This document shows positions 38,044-45,726 of a DNA stretch of 64,000 nt, piece by piece. The notes under the pieces are model-generated. The model worked only from the letters and a program-made list of their open reading frames with translations, had not been told where the DNA came from and did no database searches. A program made the translations under genes and the position numbers. The first letter of the stretch is position 1, and each line of letters starts with the position of its first letter. The DNA is from TMED23 sp964566055 (GTDB lineage: Bacteria > Pseudomonadota > Alphaproteobacteria > Rhodospirillales > UBA2165), in contig CAZMHI010000013.1 of NCBI GenBank assembly GCA_964566055.1, forward strand, positions 17,092 to 81,091. The letters are read 5' to 3'.

Positions 38044-38892
38044 GTGACCATGAGCCTGAACCACGTAAAAATCGGCCCGTACACACTCGGCAACGACCGG
38101 AAAATAACAATAATTGCCGGGCCCTGCGCCATGGAAAGCCGGGAGCATGCCCTGGAAATGGCCTCTGCCTTGAAGGAAATTTCCGATAAGTACGATATCG
38201 GCATGATCTATAAGTCTTCCTACGACAAAGCCAACCGCACGAGTGTCTCGAGTGATCGTGGCATTGGCCGGGATGAGGCTTTGCCGATCTTTGCCGAAAT
38301 TCGGGAAACTACAGGTTTGCCGGTTTTGACCGATGTGCATAGCGCTGAAGATTGCGCCCCGGTTGGTGAGGTGATGGATGTCTTGCAGATACCGGCCTTC
38401 CTTTGCCGTCAAACTGATCTCTTGATCGCCGCCGGCAAAACCGGCAAAGCGCTTAATATCAAGAAGGGGCAATTCCTCGCTCCCTGGGATATGGCCAACG
38501 TCGTTGCGAAAGTTGAGAGCACCGGCAACAAGAACATTATGCTCTGTGAGCGCGGGGCGAGTTTCGGCTACAATACGCTGGTCTCCGATATGAGATCACT
38601 GCCGATCATGGCCCGGACAGGCTACCCAATCATCTATGACGCCACCCACTCGGTGCAGCAGCCGGGCGGGCAGGGCTCTACTTCTGGTGGAGACCGGGAG
38701 ATGGCGCCGGTGCTGGCCCGCGCTGCTGTTGCGGTCGGCGTTGCTGGCGTTTTCATGGAAACCCACCAGGACCCGGATTCTGCGCCCAGTGACGGTCCAA
38801 ATATGATATATTTGAACAAGTTAGCGGACGTGATTGAGACGCTGTTAAATATTGATGCAGTTTCTAAGAAAAACCCTGTAAGCATAAGTTAA
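38044..38892 (+). CDS. kdsA: 3-deoxy-8-phosphooctulonate synthase
   Basis: Makes Kdo-8-phosphate from PEP and arabinose 5-phosphate for the LPS inner core, complementing the lipid A genes at the window start. It has 282 residues and a TIM barrel. Conserved GPCAMES near residue 24, SSYDKANRTS, LCERGASFGYN and HSVQQPG. GTG at 38044 follows the pyrG stop directly; an ATG two codons later (38050) is an equally plausible start. Confidence 0.96.
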   Translation: MTMSLNHVKIGPYTLGNDRKITIIAGPCAMESREHALEMASALKEISDKYDIGMIYKSSYDKANRTSVSSDRGIGRDEALPIFAEIRETTGLPVLTDVHSAEDCAPVGEVMDVLQIPAFLCRQTDLLIAAGKTGKALNIKKGQFLAPWDMANVVAKVESTGNKNIMLCERGASFGYNTLVSDMRSLPIMARTGYPIIYDATHSVQQPGGQGSTSGGDREMAPVLARAAVAVGVAGVFMETHQDPDSAPSDGPNMIYLNKLADVIETLLNIDAVSKKNPVSIS

Positions 38893-38926
38893 ATATTGAT
38901 AAAATACTCCTAAAGGAATTATTAGA

Positions 38927-40201
38927 ATGACCGCTATAATTGATATTCATGGCCGCGAAATTATGGACTCTCGTGGTAACCCTACGGTTGAAGTCGATGT
39001 TGTTTTGGAAAGCGGCGCCATGGGCCGGGCTGGGGTGCCATCCGGTGCTTCAACCGGTGTTCATGAAGCTGTTGAATTGCGGGACGATGACAAAGCGCGC
39101 TTTGGCGGCAAGGGCGTTTTGCAGGCTTGCGAAAACGTCAACACTGAGATCTTCGAAGCCCTGGTCGGTATGGAAGCCGATGACCAGGTCCATATCGATC
39201 AGACTTTGATCGAGCTCGACGGTACGGAAAACAAATCCCGGCTCGGCGCCAATGCAATACTTGGTGTCAGTATGTCAATTGCCAAAGCGGCGGCTGATGA
39301 AGCAGCTTTGCCGCTTTACAGGTATATTGGTGGTACCCAAGCGAAACTGTTGCCGGTGCCGATGATGAACATCATCAATGGCGGAGCGCATGCCGATAAT
39401 CCCATCGACATCCAGGAATTCATGATCATGCCGGTGGGCGCCGACACGTGTACTGATGCCATCCGCATTGGCGCCGAAGTCTTCCAAGCGCTTAAATCAG
39501 GTCTCCAAGATGCTGGTCACAATACCAATGTCGGCGACGAAGGTGGCTTTGCGCCGGGGCTCTCCAGTACTGACGAAGCCCTTGGTTTTATTATGAAATC
39601 CGTTGAAGCAGCGGGCTATAAGCCGGGCGACGATGTCATGCTGGCTTTGGATGCGGCTTCCAGTGAGTTTTACAAAGACGGCAAATATGAACTGGCGGGA
39701 GAGGGCAAAAGCCTAGATGCAGGCGAAATGGCTAAATATTACGCTGATTTTGTTGATAGATATCCGATCATTTCCATCGAAGACGGTTTGGATGAGGACG
39801 ATTGGGACGGCTGGAAAGCCTTAACGGACGAAATTGGCGACAAGTGCCAGCTGGTCGGCGATGATTTGTTCGTCACCAATCCTAAACGCCTTGCCGATGG
39901 GATAGCTCAGGGTGTTGCGAATTCTATCCTGATCAAAGTGAATCAAATCGGCACCCTGACCGAGACGCTCGAAGCCGTCGAAATGGCTCACAAAGCGGGT
40001 TATACTTCCGTTATTTCACATCGGTCCGGTGAAACCGAGGATGCGACGATTGCCGATATCGCGGTTGCTACCAATGCCGGGCAGATCAAAACTGGTTCCT
40101 TATCGCGCTCGGATAGACTAGCTAAATACAATCAGCTCATCCGCATCGAAGAAGAATTAGGTGCAGCTGCTGAATTCGCCGGCAGGTCAATTTTGCGGTA
40201 A
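38927..40201 (+). CDS. eno: Enolase
   Basis: Converts 2-phosphoglycerate to phosphoenolpyruvate. It has 424 residues. The substrate loop is GVPSGASTGVHEA; metal ligands are in MLALDAASSEF, ISIEDGLDEDDW and LVGDDLFVTNP; the catalytic Lys is in ILIKVNQIGTLTE, with SHRSGETEDATIADIAVA after it. AAAGGA precedes the ATG. In relatives ftsB and the pdh operon follow directly; here about 4.5 kb separates eno from pdhA. Confidence 0.97.
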   Translation: MTAIIDIHGREIMDSRGNPTVEVDVVLESGAMGRAGVPSGASTGVHEAVELRDDDKARFGGKGVLQACENVNTEIFEALVGMEADDQVHIDQTLIELDGTENKSRLGANAILGVSMSIAKAAADEAALPLYRYIGGTQAKLLPVPMMNIINGGAHADNPIDIQEFMIMPVGADTCTDAIRIGAEVFQALKSGLQDAGHNTNVGDEGGFAPGLSSTDEALGFIMKSVEAAGYKPGDDVMLALDAASSEFYKDGKYELAGEGKSLDAGEMAKYYADFVDRYPIISIEDGLDEDDWDGWKALTDEIGDKCQLVGDDLFVTNPKRLADGIAQGVANSILIKVNQIGTLTETLEAVEMAHKAGYTSVISHRSGETEDATIADIAVATNAGQIKTGSLSRSDRLAKYNQLIRIEEELGAAAEFAGRSILR

Positions 40202-40360
40202 TTTCGAGGCACTGTGACAACCGTCATATCGCCCGCGCTCCATTTTCGTTATGTTAGCGTAATGAAATCATCATAAATTCACCAAATTTTGATGTTTTTG
40301 TGTCATTGATAAACGCAGATGGGCAACCTATGTCCTAACAACAAGCATAATGGGAACAGA

Positions 40361-40888
40361 ATGAACTTTACGATTAAATTAGCAATGATATTGGCTTTGG
40401 CAGGTCTTGGTTTTGTGCCGGCCAGCTCAGCCCAAGCTGCCGACGACATCTTGCTGAAAAGCCAATCAAACGGCCTGTGCCTGGATGGCTATAAGCGGGG
40501 CCGGGATATTAAGGCCGCGCGATGCCGCACGCCTTTTAAGGCGCAGCGCTGGAGCATTGATCCCGAATCCGGCCAAATAAAACATGCCAGGCGCGAACTA
40601 TGTTTGGCGGTTTCAAATTCCAATCGTGCCAATGGCGCCCGGGTCGTTTTGTGGCCCTGCTCACATAACACAAATCAGCGCTGGACCATAAACAGCAACG
40701 GCTACATCCAAAGTGCGTTAAACGGTAAGTGCCTCGATGTTTCAAAACATAACACTTCGGCTAAACGTGCAAACGTCCATATGTGGGAATGCCACGGCAA
40801 GATTAATCAGAAATGGGAGCGCGTGGTCATAAAACGCACTTTCAAAAGCAAACGCTCAAAGAATTTTCTCATCAAAAGAAACAATTAA
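40361..40888 (+). CDS. Secreted ricin-type beta-trefoil lectin domain protein
   Basis: 175 residues from the ATG at 40361. The frame is open upstream to 40319, but the signal peptide MNFTIKLAMILALAGLGFVP..SAQAA begins here after a GGGAA site. The mature part is one ricin B-type trefoil with the three QxW repeats QRW, QRW and QKW and paired cysteines (GLCLDG, LCLAVS, GKCLDV). It should bind a glycan outside the cytoplasm; there is no attached enzyme domain. The C-terminal tail is strongly basic (Lys/Arg rich). The ligand is unknown. Confidence 0.84.
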   Translation: MNFTIKLAMILALAGLGFVPASSAQAADDILLKSQSNGLCLDGYKRGRDIKAARCRTPFKAQRWSIDPESGQIKHARRELCLAVSNSNRANGARVVLWPCSHNTNQRWTINSNGYIQSALNGKCLDVSKHNTSAKRANVHMWECHGKINQKWERVVIKRTFKSKRSKNFLIKRNN

Positions 40889-41124
40889 CGCTTTCTTAGA
40901 ACTTCAGATTCATAGTCGGTTCCCATCAACGGGTCGGCAAAAAATGACCGGCCCTTGATTAAACGGGACGGCAATTATTTCTCCAGACAAGTTCACCAGG
41001 GAGAAAATTCCTTCCCTCATTGTAGTAATGCATTGATTTTCCAATAGAAATTGGATTCTCTGCCGAGCAGTCAATTGTGGCAGGGGCTTTGCATAGAAAT
41101 TGGCAGAATGCCAATTGGGGGACC
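40889..41124. other. Gap before ftsB with small inverted repeats
   Basis: No gene seen. A 7-bp stem with one G-U pair (GGGTCGG / CCGGCCC, near 40930-40955) could end lectin transcription but lacks a T run. ATAGAAATTGG occurs twice (near 41044 and 41093). AATTGGC (41098-41104) pairs perfectly with GCCAATT (41110-41116) right before the ftsB ribosome site. Confidence 0.4.
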
Positions 41125-41436
41125 ATGAAAGTCCTTAGTGAAATACGACTACGCTCAGGCCATATCATAGGGCCGGTATTGGGCGCATGCTTGATAGTCT
41201 ACATTGCCTACCACGCGGTTCAGGGCGATCGGGGTCTTATTGCCTATTGGCAACTGACCAAACAAGTGGCACAAGCCGAAACCGTTCACCTGCGATTGAG
41301 CCGGCGGCGAGAACTTATTCAAAACCGGGTCAATTTGTTAAACCCCCGCAGTTTGGATCGCGATATGCTCGAAGAGCGGGCTCGCTTTATGCTCGGCTAC
41401 AGTTTGCCGGACGAGGTTGTTATTTTCAGGCGTTAA
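41125..41436 (+). CDS. ftsB: FtsB/DivIC family cell-division protein
   Basis: 103 residues from the ATG at 41125, chosen because GGGGGA lies just upstream; the frame continues to 41077 without family similarity. One membrane helix (about 13-30, IIGPVLGACLIVYIAYHAV) is followed by a periplasmic coiled coil (AQAETVHLRLSRRRELIQNRVNLL) and the conserved segment LDRDMLEERARFMLGYSLPDEVVI. It is a bitopic septum-formation protein that links FtsQ and FtsL. In relatives it sits between eno and pdhA, as here apart from the extra genes. Confidence 0.86.
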   Translation: MKVLSEIRLRSGHIIGPVLGACLIVYIAYHAVQGDRGLIAYWQLTKQVAQAETVHLRLSRRRELIQNRVNLLNPRSLDRDMLEERARFMLGYSLPDEVVIFRR

Positions 41437-41447
41437 GGATAGGGCCA

Positions 41448-41786
41448 ATGCTCGCTAACACACCGGAACCGCCTTATTACAGTGTTATTTTTTCTTCCGA
41501 AAAAGTCGAAATATCGGTGGAGCGCGACGCCTATGACATTATGGCGGTGCAAATGCTTGATCTCGCCGCCCAACAGCCGGGTTATCTCGGCGTTGAAACC
41601 ATCGGCAATGACACGGGCGAGGGCATAACGGTATCCTATTGGGAGAGCCTCGAAGCGATCAAAGCCTGGCGGGATCATGCCGACCACCAAGTCGCCCAAA
41701 AACTGGGCAAAGAAGTCTGGTACCAACGTTATGCGTTAAGGATCGCCAAGGTCGAGAAAGCGTATGATTTTGAGCGGACAATATAA
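41448..41786 (+). CDS. ABM-domain (antibiotic biosynthesis monooxygenase-like) protein
   Basis: 112 residues from the ATG at 41448, 11 bases after ftsB, with AGGG nearby. The frame extends upstream inside ftsB but without meaning. It is a small dimeric alpha/beta barrel type: YYSVIFSSEK, MAVQMLDLAAQQPGYLGVET, and ITVSYWESLEAIKAWRDHADHQ, the classic ABM pattern. Family members range from quinone monooxygenases to heme-degrading proteins; the function here is unknown. Confidence 0.78.
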   Translation: MLANTPEPPYYSVIFSSEKVEISVERDAYDIMAVQMLDLAAQQPGYLGVETIGNDTGEGITVSYWESLEAIKAWRDHADHQVAQKLGKEVWYQRYALRIAKVEKAYDFERTI

Positions 41787-41906
41787 GGCAAATAATCAAT
41801 CCAAAATTTTCAACTAAATTTTGAATAAATATTGTTTATATTGCTGCCATTGGTAGCAAATGTTATGAGTAATAAATATTTTCCCACATCATTTTGGAGA
41901 ATCAAT

Positions 41907-42269
41907 TTGTTTAAGATTTTCATTTTTCTCAGCCTGTTGATAGTAACAGCATGCGCTGGAACCCAAGGTCAACCGGAATCAGTACGTCAATTATTGACGG
42001 CTAAATATGTTGGTAAAAGCTTAGAAGCTGTAGTCGTAGATCTTGGCTCGCCACATTCAACATTTGATTTTAAAAGCGGCGTTAAATCATACACTTGGCG
42101 GCGGGATTCAGCAAAATACGCCACTAACGCCTTTATAAAGTCGGATGAACGCTGCGTAATTACCATGCTGACAGACAAAACAGGGACCCGCATATCATCG
42201 GTAGGCAAAGTTGACGATAGTCTTGGGGCCTTCAATCTCAGCTACTGTAAAGAGCAGTATAATCTCTAG
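41907..42269 (+). CDS. Small predicted lipoprotein
   Basis: Unrecognised family. I choose TTG at 41907, because GGAGA (41896-41900) lies 6 bases before it and the product then begins (M)FKIFIFLSLLIVTAC, a short signal peptide with the lipobox Cys at residue 15. The frame is open to an ATG at 41832, which would put 25 extra residues before the signal. The mature part (about 105 residues) has LLTAKYVGKSLEAVVVDLGSP and a pair of Cys (RCVITML and LSYCKEQ). It has a SmpA/BamE-like flavour but I cannot assign it. Confidence 0.6.
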   Translation: MFKIFIFLSLLIVTACAGTQGQPESVRQLLTAKYVGKSLEAVVVDLGSPHSTFDFKSGVKSYTWRRDSAKYATNAFIKSDERCVITMLTDKTGTRISSVGKVDDSLGAFNLSYCKEQYNL

Positions 42270-42287
42270 CTATCGCAGGCGCTAATT

Positions 42288-42569
42288 TTAAGGTCGGTCC
42301 GTATGACCAAGGTCGCGGTCCGGCGAGACTATATCGCGGACGATTTGTTTCAACTGTTTGATATCCGGGAAGCCATCACGTTCTTTGCGTGACCAGACCA
42401 ATTCGCCGTCTATTTTGATCTCAAAGATACCACCAGTTCCGGGGATGAGCGTAACGCCGCCGATTTCCTCTTCAAAGGTGGTTAAAAGCTCTTGCGCCAT
42501 CCACGCCGAGCGCAACATCCATTTGCACTGGCGGCAATATTCGATTTCGATTTTCGGCAGATCAGTCAT
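42288..42569 (-). CDS. SelT/SelW/SelH (Rdx) family protein
   Basis: 93 residues from MTDLPKIEIEYC. Thioredoxin-like Rdx fold with the redox motif CRQC (CRQCKWMLRSAWMAQELL) near residue 11. The selenocysteine of eukaryotic homologues is replaced by Cys. GGIFEIKIDGELVWSRKERDGFPD matches the family's second conserved block. Its redox partner is unknown. The frame stays open 15 codons upstream, but family similarity starts at the chosen ATG. Confidence 0.85.
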   Translation of the reverse strand: MTDLPKIEIEYCRQCKWMLRSAWMAQELLTTFEEEIGGVTLIPGTGGIFEIKIDGELVWSRKERDGFPDIKQLKQIVRDIVSPDRDLGHTDRP

Positions 42570-42632
42570 AGGACTCACTCTAGCACTTTTAGTTAAAGTT
42601 GCTAGCAGCGCCAAGGTCGCCTAAATAAATCT

Positions 42633-43619
42633 CTACCCCTCCAACACCTCTCTTCGCGTCGCTGGATCTGCCGGTACACGGCCTGTGACGGTGGTTTCAA
42701 AAATGTGCTTAAAGACCACCCCCGGGTCGCCTTTCATTTTATCCTCGCGCAGAAAATAGCTGTGCCCTTTGGGAGTATCGTAGGCGTTGTTAACGTCATC
42801 GCAATCAATGGCGAAGACATTGTCCGGTACAAATTCCATGCGCTCCGGTCCGGTATGGCCGAGACGGCGTGATGCAACCTTGTTTTTAACGTTAGCTACT
42901 TTACTGGCCGTCATGGCGAGGTCGTCATTAGCGTAATAGACCGCGACATTGCGGGCTGATTGCGTGATGGCGTGACCAGGCTCACCGGCCTCAAGTGTTT
43001 CATTGGCGACATCGGCGGCCACCATAAAAATATTGCGAAACAATGCCGGCAGATTGCCCCGGTATTTCAGCCATCTTTCCAAAGTGAGCCGTAAAACCCG
43101 GTTGCCCATTGAATGGGCGAGGATATTGATTGGGCGATAACAGGTGCCAGCGCTTTTTTCGCGCCACGTCATAAATTTGCCCAGCATGCGGCCAAAACCA
43201 TGCGCGCTCATATCACTGGAATCCTGATCGTCCCAATAATCCTTAACTATGCCGCCTTTTTTACTGCAGGGCCATAATATCACAACAACTTCGACTTCTT
43301 GATCATCTCCGCGCGTTCTTAAGCCATCATTATATAATTTTTGAAGTGCTTTAGCGCGAGGGAATACATCGTCCTCGGGTTGATTGTTAAAGCCGTGGAT
43401 ATAAATCAATATCTGTCGATCGATACCACCCTTCATACTGTTGAAGAATGCTTTGTTGCCTATTTCTCTATAGTCGCCTTTAGCCTGCCGTTGACAAAAA
43501 TAGATTGAACGTCCTGGCTCAGGATCATCTGAATTTAGAGTAATTTTACGGGTTTTATTGCCGGTGCTTGGCGACCAGTCTTTGGATTCATTGATATTGT
43601 AATTTGTGATGAACAACAT
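42633..43619 (-). CDS. DUF900-like alpha/beta hydrolase
   Basis: 328 residues, no signal peptide. ILIYIHGFNNQPEDDVF gives the oxyanion strand and loop. INILAHSMGNRVL carries the nucleophile S170 in a variant elbow, AHSMG instead of GxSxG. An Asp lies in VAADVAN and a late His in KGHSYFL. AGGAAA precedes the ATG. The family is of unknown substrate. A 32-bp near-perfect palindrome lies 39-70 bases upstream of the start. Confidence 0.76.
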   Translation of the reverse strand: MLFITNYNINESKDWSPSTGNKTRKITLNSDDPEPGRSIYFCQRQAKGDYREIGNKAFFNSMKGGIDRQILIYIHGFNNQPEDDVFPRAKALQKLYNDGLRTRGDDQEVEVVVILWPCSKKGGIVKDYWDDQDSSDMSAHGFGRMLGKFMTWREKSAGTCYRPINILAHSMGNRVLRLTLERWLKYRGNLPALFRNIFMVAADVANETLEAGEPGHAITQSARNVAVYYANDDLAMTASKVANVKNKVASRRLGHTGPERMEFVPDNVFAIDCDDVNNAYDTPKGHSYFLREDKMKGDPGVVFKHIFETTVTGRVPADPATRREVLEG

Positions 43620-43657
43620 TTTCCTGCCCCTAATAAGTTAAATAATGTCGTGCAGTA

Positions 43658-43689
43658 CTATCTAATCATAAAGCTTTATGAATAGATAG
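43658..43689. repeat. 32-bp near-perfect palindrome
   Basis: The outer arms CTATCTA (43658-43664) and TAGATAG (43683-43689) enclose a perfect inner palindrome TCATAAAGCTTTATGA (43666-43681). Only the A/A pair at 43665/43682 breaks symmetry. There is no loop and no T run, so it looks more like a protein-binding site than a terminator. It lies between the 3' end of the GST gene and the start of the hydrolase gene. Confidence 0.7.
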
Positions 43690-43721
43690 GCTAATTTACA
43701 GCTGCGGGACAGGCAGGTTAA

Positions 43722-44351
43722 TTACTCCAACGGGATCATGACGTATTCCTGAAACGCAGGGCGCTGGCAGAGACGCTCGAACCAGGCTTTGAGATGCGGC
43801 AAGTCCGGCCATTGCATATGTTCAGCTGGCAATCCTAAGTAGCGTTGGGTGGCGCAACCGGCTGGAATGTCGCCCATCGAAAATTTCTCGCCGGCGATAT
43901 AAGCGCGATCTGCCAGAAAGTCATTTAGAAAAGCAAATTCCTTGTGGCAGCTCTCAATGTTTTTATTAATCTCCGCCATATTCCGGTCTTCGGGTTTGGT
44001 GCGGATGAGCCCCCAGAACACCGGACGCATACAACTCCAGCAATCTGTCGCCTGCCACTCCATCCAGCGCTCTGCTTCAGCGTAGCTTTGGGGATCATCC
44101 GGGATGAGCTTGCCGTCTGAATAGGTGTGCGAAAGATAGCGCACTATCGCGTTGGATTGGCGGAGAAGTATACCATCATCATTGATGGTCGGGATTTGCG
44201 CCGCCGGGTTGAGTTCCCGGTACTCCGCCGTGTTGATCGAGCCCACCGTGCCGTCTTTGTCAATCCAATCAAATTCCAGACCCAACTCACCCAATGCCCA
44301 AACTGCTTTTTGAACATTGATAGAAGTAATTCGACCGTACAAAGTGCGCAT
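43722..44351 (-). CDS. Glutathione S-transferase family protein
   Basis: 209 residues. The N-terminal thioredoxin-like domain (1-80) has the glutathione-site motif NPAAQIPTINDDGILLRQSNAIVRYL with the cis-Pro and the Gln-Ser pair. The all-helical C-terminal domain includes YIAGEKFSMGDIPAG, the usual N-capping box. The product is soluble and cytoplasmic. The substrate cannot be predicted. It is the first gene of a - strand pair with the hydrolase. Confidence 0.88.
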   Translation of the reverse strand: MRTLYGRITSINVQKAVWALGELGLEFDWIDKDGTVGSINTAEYRELNPAAQIPTINDDGILLRQSNAIVRYLSHTYSDGKLIPDDPQSYAEAERWMEWQATDCWSCMRPVFWGLIRTKPEDRNMAEINKNIESCHKEFAFLNDFLADRAYIAGEKFSMGDIPAGCATQRYLGLPAEHMQWPDLPHLKAWFERLCQRPAFQEYVMIPLE

Positions 44352-44692
44352 AGGATGCTCCCGCTAATTTTACAGAATATTGTTATCGCCAAATCAAAGA
44401 TTTGCAAACATCGATGCAGCAACGGGGTATAAGCTTCTTTTTATCCACAAGAGTGCGCAAATTTATTGCCGTAACATACGTGGGTAGTTGTCATTAATTA
44501 CAGGTTTTGTAGAAAATTAATCTCTTTAAAGTTAATTGCAATTTTATTGTTGCATAACAACAGGTTCGGGTGCAGCCTACGGCTATTAATTCGATAAAAT
44601 ATCTCGAAAATTGGGCTATAATTACTATATAAAACAGTAGTAGCGTGGCCCAATCAGCCGATCACGCCGGACCACTTTAAGGGGGTAGCTTT
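44352..44692. other. 341-base AT-rich gap and leader upstream of pdhA
   Basis: No gene seen. An exact -10 hexamer TATAAT lies at 44617-44622, with no good -35. An inverted repeat TGTTG-N5-CAACA (44548-44562) could bind a regulator. ATTGGGC (44610-44616) and GCCCAAT (44648-44654) flank the -10 region, and GCGTG (44643-44647) pairs with CACGC (44663-44667) in the presumed 5' leader. AAGGGGG before the ATG at 44693 is the ribosome site. Confidence 0.45.
44617..44622 (+). promoter_or_regulatory. Candidate -10 element of the pdh operon
   Basis: TATAAT, an exact -10 hexamer, 70 bases before the pdhA start. The expected -35 position holds only an AT-rich sequence, so the promoter would need an activator or an extended contact. 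Confidence 0.35.
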
Positions 44693-45712
44693 ATGGCTAA
44701 AGAAACCACTAAACGCAAAGCCACTAAAAAATCATCCAAAGCAAAATCCAGTCCTGAAGAACTCCTGCAATATTATACCGATATGCTTCTGATCCGCCGC
44801 TTCGAGGAAAAGGCGGGCCAGCTTTATGGCATGGGTTTGATTGCCGGTTTCTGCCATCTCTATATCGGCCAGGAAGCCGTTGTCGTCGGTATGCAAGCAG
44901 CGGCAGATAACGAAAAAGATAGCATCATTACAAGCTACCGAGATCATGGTCATATGCTGGCGAGCGATATGGACCCGAAAGGTGTGATGGCTGAACTGAC
45001 CGGGCGCAGCGGAGGCTATTCCAAAGGTAAGGGCGGCTCGATGCACATGTTCAGCCGCGAAAAGAACTTTTATGGCGGCCACGGGATTGTCGGCGCGCAG
45101 GTGCCAATTGGCACGGGGTTAGGGTTTGCCCATAAATATAAAGAAGACGGCGGCGTGGCGATGGCTTATTTCGGTGATGGCGCCTCCAATCAGGGCCAGG
45201 TCTTTGAAGCCTTTAATATGGCTGCGTTGTGGAAATTGCCGGTTGTCTATGTCATCGAGAATAACCGCTATGGCATGGGTACGGCGGTAAGCCGCGCCTC
45301 AGCCGTTAAAGAATTGTATTCTCGGGGCGCCGCCTTTGGCATCCCGGGTGTTAGTGTCGATGGTATGGATGTCTTGGCGGTGAAAGAAGCAGGTGAAAAA
45401 GCGCTCGATCATGCCCGGTCGGGTAAGGGGCCGTACATTCTTGGTATGCAGACTTATCGCTACCGCGGGCATTCAATGTCTGATCCGGCCAAATACCGCA
45501 GCCGCGAGGAGGTCAGCAAAGTCCGCTCAGAACGGGACCCGATTGATCGCGCCCGGCAATATGTGCTCGATTCCAAAGCCGCTGATGAGGACGGCCTCAA
45601 ACAAGTCGATGCGGATGTCAAAGCCATTGTTTCCGATGCGGCCGATTTTGCTCAGCAAAGTCCAGAGCCGGAAATGTCCGAGCTCTACACCGACATTTTA
45701 GTCGAAGCGTAG
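44693..45712 (+). CDS. pdhA: Pyruvate dehydrogenase E1 component, alpha subunit
   Basis: Decarboxylates pyruvate with thiamine diphosphate as part of the alpha2beta2 E1. It has 339 residues, with a Lys/Ser/Thr-rich N-terminal tail of about 20. The ThDP motif is GDGASNQGQVFEAFNMAALW..ENN. YRYRGHSMSDPAKYR is the loop that is phosphorylated in mitochondrial enzymes. The E1 alpha/beta split type is that of alphaproteobacteria and mitochondria. It is the first gene of pdhA-pdhB-pdhC-lpd, 14 bases before pdhB. Confidence 0.97.
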   Translation: MAKETTKRKATKKSSKAKSSPEELLQYYTDMLLIRRFEEKAGQLYGMGLIAGFCHLYIGQEAVVVGMQAAADNEKDSIITSYRDHGHMLASDMDPKGVMAELTGRSGGYSKGKGGSMHMFSREKNFYGGHGIVGAQVPIGTGLGFAHKYKEDGGVAMAYFGDGASNQGQVFEAFNMAALWKLPVVYVIENNRYGMGTAVSRASAVKELYSRGAAFGIPGVSVDGMDVLAVKEAGEKALDHARSGKGPYILGMQTYRYRGHSMSDPAKYRSREEVSKVRSERDPIDRARQYVLDSKAADEDGLKQVDADVKAIVSDAADFAQQSPEPEMSELYTDILVEA

Positions 45713-45726
45713 GGAGGGGATAAATT

